This document shows, piece by piece, positions 1 through 11,230 of a stretch of DNA of 64,000 nucleotides. The stretch covers positions 34,204,501 to 34,268,500 of the forward strand of contig CP136890.1 of the NCBI GenBank assembly GCA_034359265.1, written 5' to 3'. The DNA comes from Canna indica (Eukaryota > Streptophyta > Magnoliopsida > Zingiberales > Cannaceae). Every line of letters begins with the position of its first letter. Within the stretch, counting starts at the first letter, position 1. A program made the position numbers and the translations under genes. The notes below the pieces were generated by a model. That model was not told where the DNA came from. It searched no databases and saw nothing but the letters and a program-made list of their open reading frames with translations.

Positions 1-830
1 CGAGCACTTCGTTGCCGAGAGGAAGTCAATAGTTTGCTGAGTCAAATAGTTTCTTCTTCTTCTTCTTAGATTTAAGAATTGACAAGATAATTTATTTTTA
101 ACTTAATGGTTAACAACAGGAAGATGATGGAGGAGAAGGGATAAAAAATGGAGCTCAAGTACGACATCAAAAATGGAAGATGATGGTATTTTTCCACTTC
201 ATATTTCCCTCGATTGAGTTGATTGGGCTGGCTGGTTTAATTGAAACCTCCGAACCGGTAACCAGTCTTTAAGACCTTCTCCTTTGATCATAAACACATG
301 CATGCAACTTTGGAGACCACGCTGTGGTCGATCGAGTGGGGCATCGTGGAGCTGGTGAACAAACCGGCCATCCAACGCAAGCTTCGGGCGAAGCTGGATG
401 CCATCCTTGGTCGCGACCAGCTAGCGGAGCCAGACCTCCAAAGGCTCCGTCGTGAAGGAGACCCTCCGCTACCGCATGGAGGGTCCACATGAACGTCCAC
501 GACGCCAAGCTTGTCGGCTTCAACATCCCCACCGAGAGCAAGATCGTCGTGAATGGCTGGTGGTTGGCCAACAACCCCGCCGACAGGAAGAACCCCGAGG
601 AGTTCCGCCCGAAGCGGTTCCTCGAGGAGGAGGCCAAGGTGGAGGCCAACGGCAACGACTTTCGCTTCCCCCACTTCGACGTCGGAGCAAAAATCACCGG
701 TATGCAGCAGGTCGCTGTCTCTGACGAAGGTGCTGGAGGAACACCAGGGGTCGGCGTGCGGAGGGCCGAGGGGCCGACAGAGACTTGGTCGAATGTGATG
801 GCGATGTTGAGGTAAGTGAGTGTCATGAGT
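1..830 (+). pseudogene. C4H: Cinnamate 4-hydroxylase (CYP73A cytochrome P450) fragment, broken
   Basis: The intact enzyme hydroxylates cinnamate in the phenylpropanoid pathway at the ER membrane. Seen here: a codon run at 2-25 resembling the family's FVDERK segment. A weak match lies near 150-180. A clear block runs from 301, with the I-helix segment ETTLWSIEWGI and then ELVNKPAIQRKL. After a frame change near 450 comes VKETLRYRM, and after a further deletion and frame change, NVHDAKL and [20 protein letters not shown] up to about 690. The PERF motif reads PKRF. The haem-binding FGxGRRxCPG segment is lost (FDVGAKITG). The N-terminal two thirds are absent or left of the window. Codons are GC-rich, unlike the AT-rich surroundings. 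It is a decayed partial copy, probably carried by the MULE whose end follows. Family identity is from recalled conserved C4H segments. Confidence 0.85.
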
Positions 831-849
831 ATAGCGACGACATCTTACT

Positions 850-1193
850 CGGGTATTAGATTAGGGATTAGGGCAGGATTTGATTAGAATTTTTTTAAAA
901 AAATAATATTTTAATAGATGATGTGGCAATGGAGGGTAAGTTACGAATAGTTTTTTTAAATTTTAAAAAATAGATAACTAAATGCTGACGTGGCAAAGTG
1001 ATTAATAAAAAAATATTTTTTAATATGCTAAGTTAGATGCCACGTTAGCACCTAACGGTGGTATTGATGAGCATATGACATCGGGCTAGAATTGATATCA
1101 ATCCGATAGTTCGGGATGTAATTGATACGAATAAAAAAATGGGCTAAATTAATGAAAAGGATCATAGTTTGGGCTGGATACGTCAATTAACCC
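850..1193. mobile_element. MULE-type terminal region, right end (probable Pack-MULE)
   Basis: AT-rich non-coding DNA with the usual make-up of a plant Mutator-like terminus: paired 'gacgtggca' and 'gccacgtt' blocks around poly(A/T) runs. Read on the minus strand it begins gggttaattgacgtatcc, a typical MULE terminal start. It stops at 1193. From 1194 the sequence matches the LTR copy at 33862 onwards, so the boundary is sharp. The 9 bases after it (aaagataaa) match the uninterrupted LTR copy (aaaaataaa) at 8 of 9 positions, as expected if they are one copy of a 9-bp target duplication. The other end would lie left of the window, with the C4H fragment as cargo. Confidence 0.5.
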
Positions 1194-1949
1194 AAAGATA
1201 AATGATACCTGGGATGTCGTACGACTCCAAAGAGAAGCCGCACACACACCCCAGGTGAGAGAAGGGGAGGGCGCAAAGTTTGTGGCCGGAGTTCTCAAGA
1301 TCGTCGGAGCCGATCGTCGCGAAACTTAAGGGTCTTCTTCCTCATTGGCTTCCCCTTCTTTTGGTGTGTGGTTCTTGGCCTAAACCCTTGATGATTTCCT
1401 CGTGCTTGCTGGCAGAAATTTTCATTAGGATGTGTGTGCTGAAATTTTCTTTCTTCTTGATGATTTCGTGGTTGATGACTACCCTTTTGATGTGATTCGG
1501 TAAGAAGATAATTTCCTTAAGGAAACTTGAGATTGAGCAGCACTAGAACCTCCTTAGAGCCGACCAAACAAGGGAGGGGACTTCAGAGGGTTCTTTGTTC
1601 GGCTTGGAGAAGGGAAGAATATGGGTAGATTTGACATTGGAGGAGGAAGAGTGAGGCAATGTGGATCACCCATTCCACGATGAGTTCTGTACTTTCGCTA
1701 ACTATGGCAGCCATGCGAATAGGAGCAGTGGAATAGGAGCATCCCTATGGTAGCCAATCGGATATGAGATGTGGGTGAGTTTGGTGTAGGACAATCCAAA
1801 TCAAGTGTCCTATTTGCTTGCGGAAATTCCTTAAGTTTTAGAGTAAGACTCTTAGTTTGATTGCCTTAGTTGATATTGGAATGGGTACTTGAGCTCTAGG
1901 TTGTAGAAATAACGGATTTCTATCTAGTTGGTTACAAAGGTCTCATGCT

Positions 1950-2350
1950 GAAATTTCTCTGCTATGAACATTATGCTTGCTGAAATTTTCTACCAATAGC
2001 ATACTAATTTATGTATACTTTATTTCCTTAAAACTGTAATATACACTCTACCTTGTAAGTTGTTATGCTGAAATGCATGCTGGATTTATATCATGTATGA
2101 TGAAAACATATGTTGATTTCATATCAAATATGCTGAAAATATATGCTAAAATCTATAGCAAGTGTGCTGAAATTATCGTGCTGAAATCTATAGCATGTGT
2201 GCGGAAATTATCATGCTGAAATCTATAGCAAGTGTGATGAAATTATCATGCTGAAATCTATCTCATGTGTGCTGAAATTTCCTATAGGAATATGCTGAAA
2301 TTTCCTATAGATGCATGCTGAAATTTCTTTAGAATATACAGAGGCTGAAA
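1950..2350 (+). repeat. Dispersed 'TGCTGAAAT' word array in LTR
   Basis: The word gctgaaat(t/c) recurs about 15 times here at irregular spacing, in settings such as 'gtgctgaaattatcatgctgaaat' and 'gctgaaatttcctatag'. The same array is in the other LTR (35445-35885). Similar words cluster in a second LTR family (41340-41610 and 51240-51560). Confidence 0.7.
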
Positions 2351-3674
2351 TTTCAGGATTGATAGTTTATATTCATGTTGTAAACTCGTGATTTATTCAT
2401 CACTGTTATGGTTGTGAACAATGCTTGTTAGGGTTGGTTTAGAGCTAGATAAATCAGTACCTTAAGTATGAATATTTTAGTGTTCATAAAGAGATAGTCC
2501 ATAACTCATAAAGAGATAGTCCATAAGAATAGAAACTGCTCAAAATTGTATTTCTATGCAAAATGGACACTTAGTTCGGAGATTGAGAAGTCGTCCGTTT
2601 AGTGCAAACTCTTAGGGTAAAATTGTAGGATACTAGTGTAGCTTCCGCACTAAATTTTAGCGAATTCCGAGTTGAGTAGACTGCGTTTAAAAATTTAGTT
2701 TGAAGGCTACCTATAATTGTCTATTTCTGCATATAACAGAAATTGTAAAAAGTTGAAAGTTTGATACAATATTCGGGGAATGAAACCTTGTCCAATGACA
2801 TTGAAATTTTGGGAATTCATAGTGGGGTATGTGAAAAACCATACGAATTTGGTAGAGGAAAAAAGAGTAAGAATTGATTTAGTTATAAATTTTCTAAAAC
2901 AACAACTGACATTGAAAAATCTGCTAGTGGATGTAGAAATTTGATGATAGGCAGTTCGATACGCCGTTTTGTGGTCGACCAGTCGTCGAAATGGTTTGAA
3001 ATGTTGCAGTTAGATTGTATGATATTCATACTTGATATTCTATGAGTTTTGTAGCCATTTCATTTAAAACAATGGTTTGGTAAAGGTAGCAAAAGTGGAA
3101 CTGTTAACCTTTGAGCAGTAGAGAAATTTGGCTAAGTGTTGAGTGCTTGCCTAGTTTTCACTTGAGCAATGAAATTATTTTAATGTTCGTATCTTTCTGT
3201 TATGGTAGAATTAATATACATTGAATTACTATCTACTTTCATATTAATTTTATTTCAATTCATGCTTGCTCAAGAATGCTCAATCGATTATTATATTACA
3301 AATTATGTGTGTGGACTTATATTGATTTCGGTACTTGAATAAGTCAACTGGACATGCATTCTATTATTGTATGGAGGGCTAGATTATTAATTTGTTGAAC
3401 TTACTCGAGGTAATAGTCGAATTAAGCCATGATGGTGGCTGAAAATGTTGACTAAAATGGTTGTCTTGTATGCTCAAAATCTCTGTTTTTGGGTATTTAA
3501 TGCGTGTGGGTTTTACATCTTGAGGTACCCATATAGTGTTGGATTTATATGAATTCGGGTGATAATTGCATACTCACTTAGATGTTGTGACTTGTACACG
3601 ATATGATAAAATTTATTTTTATTCAATGTTGTGGCACCAAAAAGGGTGTGTGCTTATGTATTGTGCTTGTGATG

Positions 3675-4180
3675 CCGTTAGAGGGCATTCCTAACGGTAG
3701 AGACTCTCTAGAGGGCTTTCCTAGCGTTGAGACATGTCGGAGGGCTTTCTCGACAGGAGAAGGACATCAGCATTAGAGGGCCTTCCTAGGCTGTCTGTCC
3801 CATGGATGGGTACGTGCTAGAGGGCAATTCCTAGCACCGTACCCAGTGGAGACTTGCTAGAGGGCCTTCCTAGCGTTGAGACATGTCGGAGGGCTTTCCC
3901 GACAGGAGAAGGGCAGCACCACTAGAGGATCTTCCTAGGCTGTTTGTCCCATGGATGGGTACGTGCTAGAGGGCCTTCCTAGCATCTTACCTAGTGGAGA
4001 CTCGCTAGAGGGCCTTCCTAGCGTTGAGAAATGTCAAAGGGCTTTCTCGACAGTAGAGGGTAGCAGCACTAGAGGGCCTTCCTAGGCTATCAGCCCTATG
4101 GATGGGTTCGCGCTAGAGGGCCTTCCTAGCACCCTACTCGGTGGTGCCATGTGTATTCGTTAGAGGGCTTTTCCTAACGT
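3675..4180 (+). repeat. Hairpin array, 148-bp tandem unit, in 5' LTR
   Basis: About 3.3 copies of a unit of roughly 148 bp (phase marks at 3701, 3850 and 3998). Each unit holds several short hairpins with a shared loop (AGGGC..TTC) and different stems. Examples are CCGTTAG/CTAACGG (3675-3697), TGTCG/CGACA (3735-3755), a 13-bp stem with one bulge (3808-3844) and TGTCGG/CCGACA (3884-3904). Confidence 0.8.
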
Positions 4181-4737
4181 CATCCCCGATATGTATGCTT
4201 GTATTGGCCGAGATTGGCCAGTGTAGGTGCGTGCGCAAGCACGCACGAGAGGTGGGCATGAACATTGCTTTAATGTTTTTGATGGTTTACTTAGATATTT
4301 ATATCAATGATATGTTGGTTCGCCGGGGGCAATTTTACATTATTTAATTAATACGGTTTTACTTAGCGAGGGCTCAGTGCAAGCCACTCACTGAGTTCAT
4401 TAGTACTCACCACTATCTTCATGTTTCTTTTGTAGATCCCTACTAGTAGAGGTACAAACATACCATGCGTTGCAGCTGGGGGTTGCAAGCTCAGGCGACG
4501 AGTCTCATGACATGTATGGGTCGTAGTCGAGTTGTGGGGAGTTTTGGTCATTGCGTATTATCATGTGTATGGTTGCAGAACCCAGATTATGTACACATAT
4601 TTAGTGTCTTGACATTCTTATTTTATATATGCATAGTTTTCATTTCATTCCGTATTTGGCATGTGTATGTTGGTAGGCTTCGGAGTACAAGTGTGTACTT
4701 TGGCCAACCACGTGACCCTAGGATTTGAGGCGTGATA

Positions 4738-5976
4738 AAGTGGTATCAGAGAATGGTTAGGTCCTGACTATGACAATAGGGCATAGAGTATTGTATGAGC
4801 ATTGCTAGCATGTTGGCAAATAGTGTGTCCTAGTCACGAGATCGAGCGACTGAGCTTACGCACCAGCGGCGGTATGTATAGTTTTTTAATAATTGTAAAT
4901 TGAATGTTTAAAGTATTTATTGTATGGTTTTCTTGGGAATCAAATGTCAATGCAATGTTGAGTAGTTGTGGGAGCAATTCCACACGCTGAGGTTGAGGCC
5001 GAGGTTGGGGCCGTGACTATGGGCAACCAAGGTTGAGCACGACCCAGAGTGGTTCAGCTAGAGGCTTTGGTTCGGGAATTGGTTATTATGTGGATTCATG
5101 GAGATGAGGGCTTTTTATAAGGGTGAATGGTTAAGAGCTTTATGTAAATCTCGTTTTTAGTTGAACTGGTTCGAAATCCTAAATTTCTTCGGAGGATATT
5201 CCTCCATGGTTGATCGGTTATTGTGGGGCAGTAGTGTGTCCCAATTTGTGTCTGACCTATGGGGGTAGGAAGGACCCAAATTTGGACCGATTTTGGTTTG
5301 GGGATAGAGATGCTGAAATCTCGATGTTTTGTACACCTTGTGTGTGTTTCACTTGGTTGATGTGTGAATGTGAAAGAAAGGGAAATCCTTGGGGAATTAG
5401 AGGTGTTGGGTGACCCTCGAACCAGCCCTAATATTATAGGGCAAAAAGTCTATAAGGGTGTTGATCCTTATGTCTTGGGTTGAGTCATGGAAGGGAAGCG
5501 TATGTGCTGAAATTTATATTCCCTACTTGACTTTCATGCTTAAATCCCTCCACAATGTGGTTGATTGTAAGAAGTGGGTATGTCCATGTGCCTTGAAACT
5601 TTAGGACGAGACCAAGGCCACTCGAGGACATAAGAAGGCAAGTTTTTGTGGACTTTCAATAGTGAATTCCTGCTCTTGAAGTGTGGTACAGGTTGCTGAA
5701 ATTTTCAGCGTTTGGCTGAATTATTTTTCAGCTAGTGAGGCATTAGGTGGGCTGGAATTCCGTGCTGCAGCAGCCCTTTCCATTGCTGGGAATTTATGTC
5801 GAAATATTGATTTATAAATTTTGTATCTTGGGAAGACCAAGTACATGGCCGAAGGAACTAGGCCGAGAAAAGGGCAGGTTGAGGTACGCACTTGCGTACG
5901 TGTACTCGGGGGTCGACAAGGCACCTTCGTCACCCGAGGAATTTCCTTTGCATGCACACATGTTTGCTGAGATCTT
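4738..5976 (+). other. Left interior of the LARD-like element, no intact gene
   Basis: Starts with a PBS, then a leader. Around 4980-5030 there is a run reading 'ggttgaggccgaggttggggccgtg'-style repeats. It recalls the Arg/Gly-rich start of Del-type gag after C-to-T decay, but no long open frame survives. From about 5500 there are further gctgaaat words and low-complexity sequence. 5870-5960 resembles LTR-type DNA of the neighbouring families. Confidence 0.55.
4741..4751 (+). other. Primer binding site (initiator tRNA-Met)
   Basis: TGGTATCAGAG lies 3 bp after the LTR end, complementary to the 3' end of plant initiator tRNA-Met. The usual next bases are changed (AATGG), consistent with decay. 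Confidence 0.75.
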
Positions 5977-6232
5977 CACTACTAAAAAAAAGGCCTTTTG
6001 CGACGACACAGTATGCGGTCGCAGATGCTACGGGTCTGCGACCGCCGTCCATTGGGGTCGCGGATTGGCTAGTTTTGCGACGGCATTGCGACTGCCTTGA
6101 GTGCCGTCGCAAAATAGCGACGACACTGCGACCGCTTCGATTGCCGTCGCAATATGGCGATGTTTGGTGACCATTTGCGACCGTCATGTTGTGACCGATT
6201 TTTTGTGATCGATGTCCGTCGCAAAATGTTAT
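5977..6232. repeat. CACTA left subterminal repeats
   Basis: After the 13-bp terminal repeat there are about a dozen copies, in both orientations, of a word around GCGACGGC / GCGACCG. In the En/Spm system such subterminal motifs bind TNPA and help bring the ends together. Confidence 0.85.
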
Positions 6233-7282
6233 TAAATTCCCCGCCCAATCCTTTTTTCTTTCACTTCCCCTGCTCGCACGATCAACCCTAGCCTAGCTCT
6301 CACTCGTTCTCTCGATCTCTGCCGCCGCACACCGAACGCTGCACGCCGCACACTAACCGCCACTCGCTGTTCGTTGGTCGCAGCCTGTTGCTCGCCGCCC
6401 GCCGCAAGCAGTCCACTCTTCGAACCCTAGTCGACGATATTCTCCTCTCCTCTCTGTGTGTGTGTGTGTGTGTGTTATCCGACGGGGTCTTTTTCAATTG
6501 CTTGGTTTGGTTTGGTTTGATTTTTCAAGCAAAGAGTTTTGAAGTGCCAATGACCAAAATGGAATTCGGAATTCTTTTCTCTGGTTCTGAATTTTAGGAG
6601 TTTCTGCAGAGATGTTATGTTTCTGTTTATCTCTATGTATAGTAATTAACTAAAAATTATTCTCCACCCTTCCATGGTTTCTAGACTATTTTTCTTCTTT
6701 TTTATCTCTGGATTTAGTTTGTATGAGGTTAGTTTCTAGACATTGTCATGTGAAGTGTTTGATCCAAAGAAGCCTGCAGCAACAACCACACCAGATGTAT
6801 TTGAGTGGAATCTCATTATCTTCAATTCTAGGTTCACTTTAATTATCAGTTAAATGTAATGACCAGTTATAGATTAGGGCAGTAGTAAGATCCCTTGGAG
6901 TTGGAATTAATGTCTCTCCAGTGAGCATGTGAATGCCTTGAGTCATCTGAAATGAGAGCCACAAGGTTGAGATTTGGAGCTATCCCCAAACAGTGGCAAA
7001 TGCCCATCTCCATACAAAGCATTGTCCCTAGTAGGCCACCCATGTTTTCCATCACTATCTTACCTTCCAATATATACCTGGAGTAGTGGAGTATATACAA
7101 TATATACTTGCAATAAACTGGGTGAATGTTCCAGAAAGGAGAGTTCAGGAAGATAAGGTTGGAAATGAGGATGTTATTTGAACAACACCAAGTTAAAACA
7201 TAATGCTAGCATTTCTAGGCCTATGAATAAAGTAATGAGCTTTAATATTTATGTATCTGAGATTTGTAATTTGGAAAGAGTG
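6233..7282 (+). other. CACTA 5' untranslated/promoter region
   Basis: A pyrimidine-rich stretch (6250-6430) and a (TG)n run (6459-6476), then AT-rich non-coding DNA. There are short open frames on both strands, none recognisable. It probably holds the promoter and leader of the transposase transcript, by position only. Ends where the chromovirus block starts. Confidence 0.4.
6459..6476. repeat. (TG)n microsatellite
   Basis: Uninterrupted TG dinucleotide run in the CACTA leader. Confidence 0.9.
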
Positions 7283-7316
7283 GACACTTAGGCCATCCAT
7301 GAGCTTAGGGGTCTAA
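7283..7316 (-). repeat. 34-nt remnant of 3' LTR of chromovirus copy i
   Basis: Matches the first 34 nt (minus sense, TGTTAGACCCC...) of the LTRs at 13122-14301 and 18915-20094. It is then replaced by CACTA DNA. The pol stop codon falls inside it. Confidence 0.8.
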
Positions 7317-10300
7317 CAAACCACCCCCACCAGTTGAAGCCGGCGTCCTCGTCGGAATAGAGCTCAAGTACTGCTGGATTTTGTCTTCATACTGCCATAA
7401 GACACTGTCTTTCTCCCAACTTGCTTCACTGGTTGGCAGGCCCTTCCATTGGACTAAGTACTCAGTCCTCCGGTTCATCTTGCTGTAGCGTCTGCAGTCC
7501 CAAACTTTCCTGCACACAAGAAAGGTTAGACAAAGAAGGGTCCTGCTCACTGTCCACGCCTGCGCACATGGACAGTCCACCTCCATAGTGCAATGCTCGT
7601 GCCCGTCACGAACACTTGTACTCCGCTGCGCTTTTGGAACATCGTGCAAGGATGCTCCCTCCAAGTACTCCGGCACCTGGATGTTGTTCCTCGCGTTGTT
7701 CAGGTTTTGGTCGAGTGTGTGCCCGAGGTCTGCGCACACCGCCACCTTCCTCAAGATCTTGTTACGCTCGCTGTTAGCTGCATCTTCGTGGAAAGGCTTC
7801 AAGTAGCTAACATGAAATGTAGGATGAATCTTCATCCGCTCGGGTAGTGCCAAACGGTAGGCGACAGCTCCTACTCGTTTCACTACTTCGAATGGACCAT
7901 CGTAGCGTTGGATCAGTCCCTTGTGCCATCGCTTACTGGTTACCTTCTTCCAAATCTGAGGAGTAAGTTTCAGCATCACTTTGTCTCCAACTTGGAATTC
8001 AAGCGGCCTCCTTCCTTGGTCAGCATACTTCTTCATACGCCGAACCGCTTTAGCAAGACTGTCCCTTGCTTCTTCAATCATCTCCTGCTTGCTTACGGCA
8101 TATCTGTAGGCAGCAGGACATGGGCCTTCATTTTTCTGCAGAGCTACCTCACTGGGAGTGAGCGGCTGATAGCCTAAGGCCAATTCAAAGGGGCTATAGC
8201 CGGTGGCTGAGGACCGGTGCAGATTGTAGCAGAACTGCGCCGAGTCTAAGAGTTCCAGCCAATTTCTTTGACTTGCTGTGCAGTAATGTCGCAAGTACTC
8301 TTCAAGCAATTGATTGATCCTTTCCGTCTGCCCATCAGTTTGTGGATGATTGGCAGTGGAAAACTTGAGTTCAGTACCCAGCAGCTTGAAAAGATGCACC
8401 CAGAAGCGACCAGTGAAACGACCGTCTCTGTCGCTTACAATATCAGTGGGTAAGCCGAACAACTTCACCACCTGCTTGAAGAAATCTTCCGCAGCTCGCT
8501 CTGCAGTGCCAGCTTTTGCAAAGGGGCTGAAGATGGCGTATTTGGAGAACCTGTCCACCACCACCATCACAGCATCGAATCCCTTCACTTCTGGAAATCC
8601 GGTGATGAAGTCCATGGACAGGGACATCCATGGCTTCGTGGGGGTCGGCAGGGGTTGCAGCAGCCCCGCCTGGGCGCGCCGTTCGACCTTGTCCATTTGA
8701 CAAGTCAGGCAGGTCCGAACGTAGAGCTCAACGTCCACCTCCATCTTTGGCCAGTAATAGGTGCGCGCCATCAACGCCATAGTGCGTTCAACTCCCGGAT
8801 GACCAGCCCACTGCGCATCATGGCACTCGCGCAGCAGTCGGGTTCGCAGCCCTCCTCCGTTGGGCACATAAACCCGGATCCCTCTTGCATATAACAGTTC
8901 ATCTTGCAGAAAGTATCTGCGAACTTCACCGTCCCGAACTTGCTGCACCAGCTTCTGGTAAGTTGGGTCGAGTGCAGCCTGGGTCTTCAAGTCCTCCATG
9001 AAATCAGACTCGAAGTTTGTCACAGCCGCCACCAAGTTGACTGCCTTCCGACTAAGAGCATCAGCGACCTGGTTGTGTCGCCCAGGTTTATGCTCCCAGT
9101 GGAAGTCATATTCTGCCAAGTATTCTTGCCACCGAGCCTGCCTTGGAGTCAGCTTCTTCTGGGTTTGAAAGAAAGTGTTTGCAACATTATCTGTTTTCAC
9201 CAAGAAGGTAGTGCCCAGAAGATAGACTCTCCACATTCGAAGGCAGTGCAGCACCGCCAACATCTCTCGCTCATGCGCTGAATAGCGCTGTTCTGCAGGC
9301 TTGAGTTTCCAACTCTCGAATGCAACTGGGTGCCCGTCTTGAACAAGCACTCCACCGACAGCCCTGTCGGATGCATCGGTGTGCACCTCGAAGGTTTTGT
9401 TGAAGTCTGGGAGCTTCAACACAGGTTCTGAAGTTATCTGTGTCTTCAACCTTTCAAAGGCCTCTTGGCAAGCAGGATTCCATTCCCATGAATGATCCTT
9501 CCGCAACAAATCAGTGAGAGGGGTTACTCCCTGCGAATACCCCTTGATGAACTTTCGGTAATAATTGGACAAGCCCAGGAAGCTTCTGAGCTCTCCGACA
9601 TTGCTTGGAACAGGCCAATCTCTGATGGCTTCCACTTTTCTTGGATCCATTCTAACCTTCCCGTATCCCACCACGTGACCAAGGAACTTGATCTCCGGAG
9701 TACAAAACACACACTTGTCTCTCTTTACATAGAGTTGATGCTCCCTTAGACGTCTAAACACTGCGTCTAGGTGCATCAAATGTTCATCTAAAGACCGACT
9801 ATAGACTACAATGTCATCTAAGTACACCACAACATAACAATCCAGCATATCATAGAAGACATTGTTCATAAGATTACAAAAAGTAGCCGGGGCATTAGTA
9901 AGCCCAAACGGCATCACAAGAAATTCAAATGCACCATATCTAGTCACCATAGTGGTCTTTTGCTCGTCACCAGCGGCTATGCGCACCTGCCAATATCCAG
10001 ATCGCAGGTCGAGCTTTGTAAAGAAGACTGCTCCGCTCAGCCTGTCGAACAGGTCTGCTATCAACGGGATAGGGTACTTGTTTTTCACAGTGACCTTGTT
10101 CAGCCCTCGGTAGTCCACGCACAAACGCAGTGAACCATCCTGCTTCTGCTGAAATAGAACTGGGGCTCCGAAAGGGGCCTTTGAGGGCTGGATCTTTCCA
10201 GATTCAAGCAAGTCATGGAGCTGGCTGCGCAACTCCATCAGTTCTTTGGGCGACATCCGGTAAGGGGCTTTGGCAGGGGGCACCGTTCCCGGATAAAGCT

Positions 10301-11201
10301 CTATTTTGTGGTCCACTGCCCTGTGCGGGGGCAGTCCCGGCGGCAACGCGTCGGGCATGACATCTTCATATTCGCCCAACAATTTCTGCACCGAGTCAGG
10401 AACTTGAGCAGCAGGTTCATCTCCTTGTTCCAGCTCGTATATGGCTGCTAAGCAAGTAGGATGGCCCTTCTTCCATCCTTTGGCCAATTGCATGGCCGAC
10501 AGCTTCTCATCGTGGCTTCCTTTTAAAGACCTGCCATGAAATCCTTTTATAAAACAAGGATTGTTAGCATCAGATACAAAAATCCCAGCCAAATGGGGTA
10601 CAACAATTGCACTGTTCTTTACAAAGAAGTTGTTTCCAAGGATCATATCAAAATCATCTAAAGGTATGACCATGATATCTAGCAGCCCAGTCCATCCTCC
10701 AATCTGGACTTCAGCGTTCTTGGACACTCCAAGAATGGGTCTGCTTTCCGAATTCACCGCCTTGATCAAGGTGGTGAGAGGTTGCATCTTCAAGTTGACA
10801 GATTGCACCATTCGATCGGACAGGAACGTATGTGTGGCGCCAGTGTCCACCATTGCAGTGATGTCCTTCTGGTTCAGGGACACCTTCACATAGGTGAGGC
10901 CTCCATATGCCTCATTCTTCGGTTTGGAACTGAGGGCGCCAAGGAGTTGAAGAGGAGCCACCTGTGGACTTCCTTCAGGTTCCGAGTCCTCCGATCGATT
11001 CACCAAGGCCGTCAGCCGTTCACGCTTGGGGCAGTCCCTTGCGCGATGAGGACCAGTGCAGATAAAGCATCCCGAGTTAGACTTCGGGTCCTTCTTGCTA
11101 GTCTCCGCCTCTTTGGCCCTTCGATTCCCTGGTTTAGGGAGCTTTCTACCGCCCTTGCCCGACTGCTTGTTGGGCGGTTGAAATTTGGCTTTGGCCTGCA
11201 T
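7305..11201 (-). CDS. pol: Chromovirus pol polyprotein, copy i, chimeric C-terminus
   Basis: 1298-codon open frame without gag. Domains: CX2CX3HX4C zinc knuckle (45-57); protease DTGA (119-122); reverse transcriptase about 340-500 with YLDD (460-463); RNase H about 603-718 (TDASD); integrase with H794, H801, C831, C834 and a D,D35E triad at D864, D924, E960. A normal chromovirus ends in a chromodomain that targets insertion to chromatin. Here its first half is replaced by about 95 residues encoded at about 7488-7775, a segment otherwise found only in copy iii (about 21150-21425). The frame then returns to the second chromodomain half ([16 protein letters not shown]). The frame stays open across both junctions. 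The upstream end breaks off from copy ii at about 11230, so gag and PBS are missing. Confidence 0.93.
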   Translation of the reverse strand: MQAKAKFQPPNKQSGKGGRKLPKPGNRRAKEAETSKKDPKSNSGCFICTGPHRARDCPKRERLTALVNRSEDSEPEGSPQVAPLQLLGALSSKPKNEAYGGLTYVKVSLNQKDITAMVDTGATHTFLSDRMVQSVNLKMQPLTTLIKAVNSESRPILGVSKNAEVQIGGWTGLLDIMVIPLDDFDMILGNNFFVKNSAIVVPHLAGIFVSDANNPCFIKGFHGRSLKGSHDEKLSAMQLAKGWKKGHPTCLAAIYELEQGDEPAAQVPDSVQKLLGEYEDVMPDALPPGLPPHRAVDHKIELYPGTVPPAKAPYRMSPKELMELRSQLHDLLESGKIQPSKAPFGAPVLFQQKQDGSLRLCVDYRGLNKVTVKNKYPIPLIADLFDRLSGAVFFTKLDLRSGYWQVRIAAGDEQKTTMVTRYGAFEFLVMPFGLTNAPATFCNLMNNVFYDMLDCYVVVYLDDIVVYSRSLDEHLMHLDAVFRRLREHQLYVKRDKCVFCTPEIKFLGHVVGYGKVRMDPRKVEAIRDWPVPSNVGELRSFLGLSNYYRKFIKGYSQGVTPLTDLLRKDHSWEWNPACQEAFERLKTQITSEPVLKLPDFNKTFEVHTDASDRAVGGVLVQDGHPVAFESWKLKPAEQRYSAHEREMLAVLHCLRMWRVYLLGTTFLVKTDNVANTFFQTQKKLTPRQARWQEYLAEYDFHWEHKPGRHNQVADALSRKAVNLVAAVTNFESDFMEDLKTQAALDPTYQKLVQQVRDGEVRRYFLQDELLYARGIRVYVPNGGGLRTRLLRECHDAQWAGHPGVERTMALMARTYYWPKMEVDVELYVRTCLTCQMDKVERRAQAGLLQPLPTPTKPWMSLSMDFITGFPEVKGFDAVMVVVDRFSKYAIFSPFAKAGTAERAAEDFFKQVVKLFGLPTDIVSDRDGRFTGRFWVHLFKLLGTELKFSTANHPQTDGQTERINQLLEEYLRHYCTASQRNWLELLDSAQFCYNLHRSSATGYSPFELALGYQPLTPSEVALQKNEGPCPAAYRYAVSKQEMIEEARDSLAKAVRRMKKYADQGRRPLEFQVGDKVMLKLTPQIWKKVTSKRWHKGLIQRYDGPFEVVKRVGAVAYRLALPERMKIHPTFHVSYLKPFHEDAANSERNKILRKVAVCADLGHTLDQNLNNARNNIQVPEYLEGASLHDVPKAQRSTSVRDGHEHCTMEVDCPCAQAWTVSRTLLCLTFLVCRKVWDCRRYSKMNRRTEYLVQWKGLPTSEASWEKDSVLWQYEDKIQQYLSSIPTRTPASTGGGGLLDP

Positions 11202-11230
11202 CCTTGGACGAGCAGGACCATGATCACCAC

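Larger units (their letters stand above)
1194..4737 (+). repeat. 5' LTR (left end cut off by MULE end)
   Basis: Aligns along its length with 33862-38276, apart from the MITE at 33999-34829 in the other copy. Ends ...GAGGCGTGATA where the second copy ends GGGGCGTGGCA. Contains an array of 'gctgaaat' words (about 1950-2350) and an array of hairpins (3675-4180). The stretch 2400-2650 appears identical to the other copy, while other parts differ by several percent. Short open frames inside are not conserved coding sequence. Confidence 0.85.

Noticed and set aside
3675..4180. Possible CRISPR-like array because of regular short palindromes
   Set aside because: Plant nuclear context, no unique spacers; the units are a 148-bp tandem repeat inside an LTR and occur in both LTRs.
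4363..4728. Open frames near the LTR end, also seen at 37903-38292
   Set aside because: They fall in the LTR, differ by non-conservative changes between copies, and have no recognisable domain.
5210..5413. 67-residue open frame in the LARD interior
   Set aside because: No similarity to gag or pol; length is within chance.
6867..7156. Possible captured gene fragment in the CACTA leader (77 residues, minus strand)
   Set aside because: No recognisable protein family and no clear splice signals; left as unassigned leader.
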